Assembly (NCBI RefSeq): GCF_014201315.1
Contig: NZ_JACHDY010000002.1
Coordinates: 1 to 64,000, forward strand
DNA length: 64,000 bases
Direction: 5' to 3'
DNA from: Edaphobacter lichenicola
Lineage (GTDB): Bacteria; Acidobacteriota; Terriglobia; Terriglobales; Acidobacteriaceae
The notes below the pieces were generated by a model. The model did no database searches. It was not told where the DNA came from and was given only the letters and a program-made list of their open reading frames with translations. Position numbers and translations under genes: made by a program. This document shows positions 26,401-33,069 of this stretch, piece after piece; the stretch's first letter is position 1, and every line of letters starts with the position of its first letter.

Positions 26401-26899
26401 CCTGTGCAAACTGGGCTAGGTAGGTCAGATCCTGTCCCGGGTTGGGCAGGTTCTTGATTACTTTCGCGTCGATAGTCGTGGTGGTATTTGGATTGTCGAG
26501 GCTGAGTAGGCCCTGCTGAGTCGTCACTTCGACGGTCTGACTATTTGATTGAATCCGAAGCGAGAAGTTCAGCGCGACCGTTCGGCCAACACCGACAGCG
26601 GTAGGTTCCGATTTCGATGAAGCGAAGCTCCTGGCCTCTACGGTGACCTGATAGGTGCTTGGGTTGATCTGGGAAAAGAGAAAATGGCCACCGGCGTCCG
26701 TTGCGCCGGTGCGGGTCGCTTTCGTGTTCACATCCGTGACGGTCACCGTTGCGTTGGGCACAGCAGCTCCGTTCGCGTCCGTTACTTCGCCGGAGAGGGC
26801 GCTACTGGTCCCGCTCTGCGCTTGCAGCAAGCCCGAGTTAACTATGGCTAATGCCAACAGGAGGATGAAGTTGTATTTCCATACTCGAAGTGCGCGCAT
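23420..26899 (-). CDS. Oar-type TonB-dependent receptor with carboxypeptidase-regulatory domain
   Basis: A 1159-residue outer-membrane protein typical of Acidobacteria. After a signal peptide (residues 1-28) comes a CarboxypepD_reg domain (SGEVTDANGAAVPNATVTVT, about 36-115), then a plug domain and a long beta-barrel. Segments such as YILDGYDTNDPWLGLNIG and GGPIRRDKLFFFGHYEGIR (about 315) are hallmarks of this group. The C-terminus ends in a GRIEF strand with a final Phe. It is divergent from a DtxR-family regulator, with two DtxR-type palindromes 73-105 bases upstream of its start, so uptake of a metal (Mn or Fe) or its chelate under that control is likely. Substrates of Oar-type receptors are otherwise mostly unknown. 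Confidence 0.92.
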   Translation of the reverse strand: MRALRVWKYNFILLLALAIVNSGLLQAQSGTSSALSGEVTDANGAAVPNATVTVTDVNTKATRTGATDAGGHFLFSQINPSTYQVTVEARSFASSKSEPTAVGVGRTVALNFSLRIQSNSQTVEVTTQQGLLSLDNPNTTTTIDAKVIKNLPNPGQDLTYLAQFAQGALMNTAGSSNDAKAAGGYGNVEFNGLPATSNGYILDGYDTNDPWLGLNIGLSTNLVIGLDAVQEATVSTNSFSVDQGRYAVAQVNYFTKSGTNAFHGDVYEIWNGSRFNAEDYFLHANDTANNIARKPRSTVNEFGVSVGGPIRRDKLFFFGHYEGIRIALPIVSQITLPTPAYQQYVLRQLAVGGTDPVTGTSFPAQPAEIPFYQKIFSLLPAPGGSPVPIVGCPLGTNGDGCASQRQASLNNSDGENLIVVKIDHTINAKDSIWYRFQQDTGLQAAYTDPINPIFNSYSPQPQRTLVVGYTHLFSPTLVNQFNPGASWYASIFEPNNYSRVQQTFPIVLASGSSSVPFTTIGGNNNTYPQGRKVTQWQINDNLTWTHGKHTWKFGINTRRLDVSNYDLGEGTVPTVTYNDLAQFTYGAAYTASESFPVSLKERVSSGNLEYYAMDTYKPSPKVTLTAGMRVTWNTNVTSAKDLFSRTAESFLDASHETNRPLNQVVLGNVHNLFPGTPLFVYQPRVSFAYQLLSHTAVHGGFGVFNDIIPMQIADLAAMNAPNDPTFVGGIGGQVGGIAIAPGVPGSAIDAAVNANNSFQTTFRSGGAPCVGIQPGAATCPLAVSLNTFPSGTLKTPYYYQYTLGIEQQIRTRGNLRADFVGTRGLHEPFQVQLNGYQTICDGCFAPFPYQQPLDQRFGNVNEFRTDANSSYAGLQTVYTQQWGGLTLRGNYTLSHCLDEVSNGGLLAFSTQGLLSPLPGELRRQYASCDYDVRHNVSAFGLYQVPFHSSHAVLRQIFGGWSFSETVFLHSGLPFSVLSQPYIANGNGVFQANGASTVQFNAPAYANRVPGVPVYSKDAVTGVTVAGTKQWLNPNAFVSVVDPATGACTGGDSPVNCQFGDSGRNSVRGPHYTSSDIYISKTFPIREGITFRLDAQMFNPFNHPNFALPSQVEAGVPGGSIPARFGTLQSTISPPTGLLGVGLGGDSSPRMIALQGRIEF

Positions 26900-26971
26900 A
26901 TCAGTCCCCTGCTATCTCGTGCTGGATCTGCCTGGAGCGGGGATTTAGAAAGGCAACGCCGCCAAGGCAAT

Positions 26972-27004
26972 TTAGGCTTACCTAATTTATTTAGGTTCAC
27001 CTAA
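26972..27004. promoter_or_regulatory. two tandem DtxR/MntR-type operator palindromes
   Basis: TTAGGCTTACCTAA (26972-26985) and TTAGGTTCACCTAA (26991-27004) each have TTAGG and CCTAA arms around a four-base centre. They match the DtxR/MntR/IdeR operator pattern, with centres 19 bases apart. They lie between the TonB receptor and the DtxR-family gene, in a place to control both promoters. Confidence 0.8.
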
Positions 27005-27041
27005 AATAGAAGAGATGTCAAATCGGTGAAATGGGGACAGC

Positions 27042-27728
27042 ATGACAACACGCCGCGTCAACTTGAACACGGAATCGGTGGACAACTATCTGAAGGCCAT
27101 CTTTACTTTGGGCGGACCAGACGAGGAGCGCGTGACGAGCAGCGCGTTGGCAGAGCGGCTTGGAGTCGCTCCGGCGTCGATCACGAACATGCTGCAAAAA
27201 CTGGCAGCATCCGCATCCCCTCTTGTTGAATACGAACGGCATCGCGGAGTTCGGCTGTCCCTCGCCGGTAGGCGGCGCGCGCTGGAGATCGTGCGCCATC
27301 ATCGGCTGCTGGAGGCATTTCTGTACGAAGTATTGGACTATCCCATCGAGGAAGTCCATGACGAGGCCGAGCGGCTGGAGCATTTCATCTCGGAGCGCTT
27401 CGAGGAGCGTATTGCCACAAAACTCGGTCACCCAAAGTTTGATCCCCACGGTCATTGCATTCCTGAGATGGACGGCAGAATGCCAAAGCAAGTATCTAGA
27501 CCGTTGACAGACATTGAACAAGATGGGAAGTTTCTTGTGGACAGCGTTTCAGATCAGGACCCACTTCTGTTAAAGCAACTAAAGGCTCACGGCGTCACTC
27601 CAGGCGCGCGTTTGCATTTCGCTAGGCCGTCCCAGGAAGAATTTGTTCTACGCGCAGGCAGCAATTCGAAGGCTTTACGCCTCTCTCGTACTCACGCGGG
27701 TACCGTCCGAGTCCGTTCCGCGGATTGA
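27042..27728 (+). CDS. DtxR/MntR-family metal-dependent repressor
   Basis: A 228-residue regulator. A winged helix (SSALAERLGVAPASITNMLQ, about residues 33-52) is followed by the dimerisation and metal-binding helices HHRLLEAFLYEVLDYPIEEV and HDEAERLEHFISERFEERI, and a C-terminal SH3/FeoA-like domain (about 150-225). At the place of DtxR Cys102 there is Glu110, followed by Glu113 and His114, which is the MntR rather than the iron-type arrangement. However, the N-terminal Glu11 of MntR aligns with Lys, so the metal is not certain. It lies 38 bases from two operator palindromes and divergent to the TonB receptor. Autoregulation plus repression of the receptor by metal is inferred. Confidence 0.9.
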   Translation: MTTRRVNLNTESVDNYLKAIFTLGGPDEERVTSSALAERLGVAPASITNMLQKLAASASPLVEYERHRGVRLSLAGRRRALEIVRHHRLLEAFLYEVLDYPIEEVHDEAERLEHFISERFEERIATKLGHPKFDPHGHCIPEMDGRMPKQVSRPLTDIEQDGKFLVDSVSDQDPLLLKQLKAHGVTPGARLHFARPSQEEFVLRAGSNSKALRLSRTHAGTVRVRSAD

Positions 27729-27844
27729 AAAAGACAAGCGGGATTCGTACGTTTCAATAGACGCGTGATCCACGAATGAAATGTGAACTGTCGTAGACAG
27801 GACAATGCATTCATTAAAGAGGGACGCTGTCGTTGATGTCCGAA

Positions 27845-27995
27845 TTCTGGGCGGATGGTCGACAAATCGGAAGTTGCACCAACGGTGAGTTGGGTCCCAG
27901 AATAGAGTTTCGTAACAGTCTCGAACAGGCCCGCTGAGGAGGGTGGCGGAGGACGCAACGCGCCCGCAGACAGGGAGGATGGGTCCTCCCTGCAA
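27845..27995. repeat. hairpin-bearing interspersed repeat, copy 2
   Basis: Longest partner of the copy at 15111-15260: shared CAAATCGGAAGT, AGTTTCGTAACAGTCTCGAA and CAGGCCCGCTGAG. A perfect hairpin follows (arms 27971-27979 and 27984-27992, TGGG loop). It lies between the DtxR-family gene and the helicase gene. The rest of 27729-28081 has no gene that I can support. Confidence 0.65.
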
Positions 27996-28081
27996 GCGAT
28001 TAGGTCTCTCGGCAGCCTAAACAGCAAAGAACCTTCATGAAAAGATAAAAGCTGTTGAAATGACCGGGACACGCTATTGTT

Positions 28082-31000
28082 GTGGGAGTCCTGAACCGAC
28101 GGAGAATCGTGCTCGTGTGCCCAAATGATGCCGTAGACGCCGCGTTGCCATCGCTGCCCGAACGAGTCCTCGCGGCCCTTCAAAAGCGGCCAAATCAGAA
28201 GGCAGTCGAACTTGCTCAAGTTCTCGGCGTGGATCGTCGCGAGGTCAATCGCTGCCTTACGTACAACCTAGCTGGCAAAGTCATACAAAATGCCGCATAC
28301 CGTTGGCAGTTGCGCAATGATACTGCGATTCCGACCATGGCCTTGGCTCGGCCTATGGCACCGCCGACAGAAGTTCAACGTCTCTGTCGCTATTACCTTG
28401 AGTGCGTTGGGCCGGATTCTGACGGAGGGGTAAGCGCTTTTGCCGCCTCCCGATATGGAGATCCCGACTATGCTGAACTTCCGGCCCTTCCGATGCCCGG
28501 CGGCGATTGGGATTGGTGGAACGCTCCGGGGGTAGGGCGCATACTTGCCAAGGTCCAGGCAGATAATGCAAATCTCGTGGCGTGGATGGGCTATCCAGTT
28601 CGCTTGCGTGAACACAGAACCGCAAACTGGCAGGGCTTTTTTGTTGAGCCGGTGATGCTGTGGGCCATTACGTTTCCTGAGGAGCGAGGCGACGCCTATC
28701 GTGTGGCCGACGAGCTTCCTACTCCAAATTTCTCTTTGCTGAAGACCTTTGCCATGGGCGATGCATCTGCCGTTGTCGAAGAAGCAGCTCGTCTCGATGA
28801 AGAACTCGGACTGAATGTCGCCATCGATGAGCGCCCAGAAGTCGATGAAGTCATGGAACGCCTCGTCAACATTCGACCAGATTGGGATTGGCGCGAAGCC
28901 ATCAATCCCGAAGCTTGTTCGCAAGGGCCGCCTCTGTCGCTCATCAATCAGGCAGGTATCTACAATCGAGCTGTCATCTTGCCGGGAAAGCGCTCGCCTT
29001 TCACAAAAGGGCTGGAAGCCGAGCTGAAAAAGCTGTCGGATGCTGGCGAGGCTGTCGTCAGTCATACGAGCCTTGGACGATGGCTTTCTCGCAGTTTGGA
29101 TATTGTCAGCCCCGCAGACGACCAGCCTCTCATTGAAGTGCTCCCAATGAATTCGGAGCAACGTGCTGCAGTGCAGTCAGCGCTCGTTGCCAACCATACC
29201 GTTGTTACTGGCCCTCCGGGTACGGGCAAATCTCAGGTTGTCACCAACCTTCTTGTAAATGCTGCTTGGCGGGGTATGAAGGTTCTCTTTGCTAGCAAGA
29301 ACAACAAAGCAGTTGATGTTGTCGAGGCTCGGGTCAATGGTCTTGGAAACCGCCCGGTATTGCTACGGCTTGGCTCCGGTGACTACCAAGCGAAATTGGC
29401 GGATTATCTTGTCGCCATGCTGTCCGGCAATGTCACCCAGGATGATCGAGTGAGCTACGACGAGGGGCTTTTGTGCCACAGTCGGCTCGCGGAAAAACTG
29501 GCGGATCTCGACCGAATTCAAGAACAAACGCTACGAGCCCGAAATCTGGTTGATCGGCTGGAAACCGATGTAGAGCCTTTCCGCACCGTGTTTGGATTGG
29601 AACGATTCAACTCACTTGACGGTGAATTGCTGTCGGCCGGCGAGTCAGCTTTGCGCCAATTCTTAACTACGCTGGATTCCATAGACCCATCAAAGCAGAG
29701 TCTCCTTGGCAAATTGGCGTTGATGCTTCGCCGTGCTAATCGGGTAGCTGCTGTTAGAGATTCCGTCAGGGAGTTAACTCCTCTTCTCGCTCACATTGGA
29801 GTTCCACCTTTGGAAGTTGTGGCAACGCCCGATGTGGCAGTGTTGAGAAATTGGGGCCTAACCTTGACCGCTCAACTCGATGGCGCAAAGCAGGTTGCCA
29901 TATATCAGAGCGCCCTAGAAGAGCTTAGGAGTAGCAATTCGTTCGAGGACATTGCGTACAGGCGGCGTGCGCTAACCGAAGAGATCGCCGAGAACTCTAC
30001 TCGCCTCTGGTCTGACTGGGTGCAGCTTGCGCCGAGTCGTCTGACGCCAGAGGAACGGAAGGATTTGGCAGACTATACAGCATTGCTCCAAGTGATAACT
30101 GGACCGGGTGGAGATACTATCAACGCCACCGTTAGGAACAGAGCAAAGGTGTTGCAGTCAAAGGTCAGCAAACTGTTTTCTTGCTGGGCGGTAACTTCGC
30201 TTTCGGCCCGAGGCAAATTGCCGTTCGAGCCAGGACACTTCGATCTGGTCGTGATAGACGAGGCGAGCCAATGTGATATTGCCTCAGCTTTACCGTTGCT
30301 ATTTCGGGCAAAGCGTTCAGTCATCATCGGTGATCCGATGCAGCTACGCCACATCAGCGCATTGCCACGCGCAAGAGACGCCGATTTGCAAAGCAAGTAT
30401 GGCCTCGTGGAGACACGCGCCGCGTGGATGTACTCGGTCAATTCTCTCTACGATCTAGCTGCAGGACTTGCCGACTCGTCTCAGATCATCAATCTTCGCG
30501 ATCACCACCGAAGCCATGCGGACATCATTGAGTTTTCGAACCGCAGGTTCTACGGAGGTAAACTTCGGGTGGCAACGCCCTATGATCGGCTGAAGCGGCC
30601 TCGGGGGCAAGAAGCCGGTGTGATTTGGCAGAACGTCGCGGGCCAAACCACTCGACCGAATCAGGGCGGCGCTCAGAATGAGATAGAAGCGCGGGCGCTT
30701 GTAGATGCGCTTTTTGATCTGCTGGTCACCCGGCACTACGAAGGGTCGGTCGGCGTCGTAACGCCGTTTCGTGCGCAGAAGCAGCTCATCGACACGATGA
30801 TTGCGCAGATACCCGCAATTGAAGAAATTAGGTTGCGACGAGAATTGCTTGTTGAAACTGTGCACCGCTTCCAAGGCGACGAGAGAGACGTAATGTTTTT
30901 TTCGCCCGTTGTTTCCGAAGGAGTGGCGCCCGGTGCGCTGGGCTTCCTACGCAGTAATGGCAATCTCTTTAATGTTGCAATCACCCGTGCTCGTGGTTTG

Positions 31001-31198
31001 CTGCATGTTGTCGGCGATCGCGCTGCTGCGCTCGCATCGGGAGTTGACTACCTCAAGGACTTCGCCACATATGTTCAGAATATCGAGATGCCTTCAGAAG
31101 GACTGACTGAAGCGGAAGCTATCCACCGGTGGCTCATCCCGAGCGGGTTTCTGATTGGGAGCGGTGGCTCTACCCTCACCTTTATGACGCGGGAATAA
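28082..31198 (+). CDS. superfamily 1 helicase (UPF1/DNA2-like), N-terminal winged helix
   Basis: A 1038-residue protein. An N-terminal winged-helix-like part (ALQKRPNQKAVELAQVLGVD, about residues 34-53) is followed by a region of unknown fold. The SF1 core has Walker A VVTGPPGTGKSQVVTNLLVN (about 375-394), a long coiled insertion, Walker B/motif II VVIDEASQCDIASALPLLFR (about 724), motif III IIGDPMQLRHI, and late motifs TVHRFQGDERDVMFF and NVAITRARGLLHVVGD. All ATPase motifs are intact. The start is GTG at 28082, with no obvious ribosome-binding site. In its last 70 bases another frame begins that encodes a nuclease domain; related proteins carry this as a C-terminal fusion, so this copy looks split by a frameshift. 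Confidence 0.88.
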   Translation: MGVLNRRRIVLVCPNDAVDAALPSLPERVLAALQKRPNQKAVELAQVLGVDRREVNRCLTYNLAGKVIQNAAYRWQLRNDTAIPTMALARPMAPPTEVQRLCRYYLECVGPDSDGGVSAFAASRYGDPDYAELPALPMPGGDWDWWNAPGVGRILAKVQADNANLVAWMGYPVRLREHRTANWQGFFVEPVMLWAITFPEERGDAYRVADELPTPNFSLLKTFAMGDASAVVEEAARLDEELGLNVAIDERPEVDEVMERLVNIRPDWDWREAINPEACSQGPPLSLINQAGIYNRAVILPGKRSPFTKGLEAELKKLSDAGEAVVSHTSLGRWLSRSLDIVSPADDQPLIEVLPMNSEQRAAVQSALVANHTVVTGPPGTGKSQVVTNLLVNAAWRGMKVLFASKNNKAVDVVEARVNGLGNRPVLLRLGSGDYQAKLADYLVAMLSGNVTQDDRVSYDEGLLCHSRLAEKLADLDRIQEQTLRARNLVDRLETDVEPFRTVFGLERFNSLDGELLSAGESALRQFLTTLDSIDPSKQSLLGKLALMLRRANRVAAVRDSVRELTPLLAHIGVPPLEVVATPDVAVLRNWGLTLTAQLDGAKQVAIYQSALEELRSSNSFEDIAYRRRALTEEIAENSTRLWSDWVQLAPSRLTPEERKDLADYTALLQVITGPGGDTINATVRNRAKVLQSKVSKLFSCWAVTSLSARGKLPFEPGHFDLVVIDEASQCDIASALPLLFRAKRSVIIGDPMQLRHISALPRARDADLQSKYGLVETRAAWMYSVNSLYDLAAGLADSSQIINLRDHHRSHADIIEFSNRRFYGGKLRVATPYDRLKRPRGQEAGVIWQNVAGQTTRPNQGGAQNEIEARALVDALFDLLVTRHYEGSVGVVTPFRAQKQLIDTMIAQIPAIEEIRLRRELLVETVHRFQGDERDVMFFSPVVSEGVAPGALGFLRSNGNLFNVAITRARGLLHVVGDRAAALASGVDYLKDFATYVQNIEMPSEGLTEAEAIHRWLIPSGFLIGSGGSTLTFMTRE

Positions 31199-31467
31199 GG
31201 CCGATTCCTCAGTTTTCCGTTGAACAGTACGATCTTGACTTCGCGGTTGTCGTCGGTGAACGCCGCCTTAATATCGAAGTCGATGGAGAGCGTTACCATC
31301 GGAGTTGGACGGGAGAGCTTTGCCTGCGTGACCAGTTGCGTAATCTCCGAATGATTGAATTGGGATGGGATGTCAAGCGGTTTTGGGTTTACGAGATTCG
31401 TGATCGCCTGCCAGAATGCGTGAGGCAAATCCAAGAGTGGGTCGAGGCAGCTCATGCATCAAAATGA
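31129..31467 (+). CDS. Vsr/DUF559-like PD-(D/E)xK nuclease domain, split from the helicase
   Basis: A 112-residue frame opening at GTG 31129, overlapping the helicase end by 70 bases in the -1 frame. It begins VSDWERWLYPHLYDAGIRPI. The nuclease core follows as YDLDFAVVVGERRLNIEVDG (Asp and Glu of the PD-ExK site), then RYHRSW, a RDQLRNLRMIELGWDV segment and RFWVYEIRD. This is the Vsr/DUF559 fold commonly fused to SF1 helicases. No ribosome-binding site precedes the GTG, so the domain is either produced by frameshifting or lost as a result of a single indel. Together, the two would form a helicase-nuclease of the kind seen in anti-phage systems. Confidence 0.75.
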   Translation: MAHPERVSDWERWLYPHLYDAGIRPIPQFSVEQYDLDFAVVVGERRLNIEVDGERYHRSWTGELCLRDQLRNLRMIELGWDVKRFWVYEIRDRLPECVRQIQEWVEAAHASK

Positions 31468-31502
31468 ACAATTCTTGGTCCGCAAAGAGGCAAGGGCGAT
31501 GG

Positions 31503-32150
31503 CTACTGGCTGTCAAAAAGACCAACCTGTGTATTGGTTATGGGAGTGTTCTCGACCAGCGTAACCTTCATTTCCTCTGCCGGCATAATCCGAAGCAGGT
31601 GAGTGGGGAGCCGCTCGGAACCCGCGAGGTATTCTTCGTAGTCAGGCGGTTGCACAAACGTTGTCATGCGGTCGTGAATCGAGGCTACCAACTCGTTCGG
31701 GTCGCCGGTCAGAATGGCGAAGGTATGCTCCCTCTCGCCCGTTTTCGGATTCTTCCAGAGCTTCCAGACCGCAGCCATGCCGAACGGTTCTTGCCCCGGA
31801 ATGGTGATCTCGTACTTCGGCTTCTTCTGGCCTTCTGGCATCTTCTTCCACTCGAAGATGGCGTCGCCGGGAGCTATGCCCCGTCCCGTGAGAAACGCAT
31901 CCTTCCAGAAGTTGGCCTGGGCAATGCCTTCCGAGCGCGCATTGAAGAGCAGACGGTCGGGGAACTTAAAGCCCCAACGCATCATCTTAATCTGCCGTTC
32001 TCCCGCCTCGTTCGTGTAGATGATGGGTTGCATGGACTGCGGGCGCAGGTCATCCCCGGGCGCAAAATCGACCTCTTCCATCCCTGCCGTAACCTCGAAG
32101 ACCTTCGCGACCTTTTGCTTGTCGGATTTTCGTTTGAAGCGTCCACACAT
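31503..32150 (-). CDS. SOS response-associated peptidase-fold protein (SRAP, YedK/HMCES-like)
   Basis: A 215-residue SRAP protein. The catalytic Cys2 (MCGRFKRK) forms a thiazolidine crosslink with abasic sites in single-stranded DNA. NARSEGI (about residues 73-79), the Glu in DAIFEWKK and the His in IHDRMTT (about 160) complete the active site. The conserved MRWGFKFPD segment is also present. The length fits the family (about 220). It is divergent from the imuA-imuB-dnaE2 operon across 139 bases that carry a perfect palindrome, so both are probably induced together by DNA damage. Confidence 0.93.
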   Translation of the reverse strand: MCGRFKRKSDKQKVAKVFEVTAGMEEVDFAPGDDLRPQSMQPIIYTNEAGERQIKMMRWGFKFPDRLLFNARSEGIAQANFWKDAFLTGRGIAPGDAIFEWKKMPEGQKKPKYEITIPGQEPFGMAAVWKLWKNPKTGEREHTFAILTGDPNELVASIHDRMTTFVQPPDYEEYLAGSERLPTHLLRIMPAEEMKVTLVENTPITNTQVGLFDSQ

Positions 32151-32204
32151 GGGGTGAAACCTCGGCGTGCGCGATTTCCGCGTCCCACTATTTTGCCCTG
32201 ATTC

Positions 32205-32222
32205 TTCTTGTACTTACAAGAA
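32205..32222. promoter_or_regulatory. perfect palindrome, candidate SOS (LexA-type) operator
   Basis: TTCTTGTACTTACAAGAA has seven-base perfect arms around ACTT. It lies midway between the divergent SRAP and imuA genes, both of which belong to the SOS response in other bacteria. It does not match the E. coli (CTGT-N8-ACAG) or B. subtilis (GAAC-N4-GTTC) LexA boxes, so the assignment is positional. Confidence 0.5.
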
Positions 32223-32289
32223 AATGCACAACTTATGCGACAAGAGCAGTTGACGAGATGCCCACCCAATAGGCGAAGATAAAGCGAAT

Positions 32290-33069
32290 ATGGGTTTGGC
32301 TGCTGCAATCCGGGTTCAGGTCGAAGCGACACTGGCTCAGCGCGTGCCCGCTGCCCTAACGCTCAAGATTAAGCAGGCGCCGGAACTGTTCTCCACCGGC
32401 ATAGCTGAAGTTGATGCGATGCTGGGCGGCGGCATCCCGCGCAGCAGCATTACTGAGGTCAGCGGAGCCTCCTCGACGGGGAAAACCTCGTTTGCTCTAT
32501 CGGCTGTCGCCTCCATCACGCAGCTGGGTAACGCTTGCGCCTGGGTGGACATAAGTGATGCCCTGTCGCCCGAGGCGACGGCGGCGGCAGGGGTTGAGCT
32601 GCGGCGTCTGCTCTGGCTTCGCATGTCCGCCGAACGTGGAAAGAAAGTGAAAGTCACAGATAAGCCATGGTCACGGTTGGAGCAAGGACTGAAAGCGACT
32701 GACTTGTTACTCCAGACGGGAGGCTTCGGAGCCATCGTGCTCGATATGAGCGATGTGCTGCCACAACACGCTCGGCGCATTCCGCTAGGGACGTGGTATC
32801 GCTTCCGACTGGCCGCAGAACATGCGCGCACTGCGTTGATCTTTCTTACGCAATCGCCTTGCGCGAGCAGTTGTGCCACTTTGGCGCTTCGCTGCGAACC
32901 GGCAGCGGCAATTCCCTTCAGCAGCAGCGGTGAAACGCCTCTGTTCGAGCGGCAACAGTACGAGTTTGCGCGGGAGCGCAACCGCAATGAAGGTTCTCCC
33001 TTCCTACAGCGGAAGCCGACGCAACGTGTGTGCTGGCCGGCAGAAACTCTCTGGTCAAGGGTGCGGTGA
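32290..33069 (+). CDS. imuA: translesion mutasome protein ImuA (RecA-like)
   Basis: A 259-residue RecA-like protein. After the LFSTGIAEVDAMLGGGIPRS segment comes a P-loop variant ASSTGKTSFALS (about residues 60-71). LLWLRMSAERGK and the Walker B-like GAIVLDMSDVLPQ strand follow. Family members interact with ImuB and RecA* and are needed for damage-induced mutagenesis. It is the first gene of a tightly packed operon, sharing one base (TGATG) with imuB. It lies on DNA with conjugation genes, which is less common than a chromosomal location. Confidence 0.88.
   Translation: MGLAAAIRVQVEATLAQRVPAALTLKIKQAPELFSTGIAEVDAMLGGGIPRSSITEVSGASSTGKTSFALSAVASITQLGNACAWVDISDALSPEATAAAGVELRRLLWLRMSAERGKKVKVTDKPWSRLEQGLKATDLLLQTGGFGAIVLDMSDVLPQHARRIPLGTWYRFRLAAEHARTALIFLTQSPCASSCATLALRCEPAAAIPFSSSGETPLFERQQYEFARERNRNEGSPFLQRKPTQRVCWPAETLWSRVR

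Noticed and set aside
28082..31467. Assignment to a named anti-phage system
   Set aside because: The SF1 helicase plus PD-(D/E)xK nuclease is defence-like, but no partner genes that define a named system are present.
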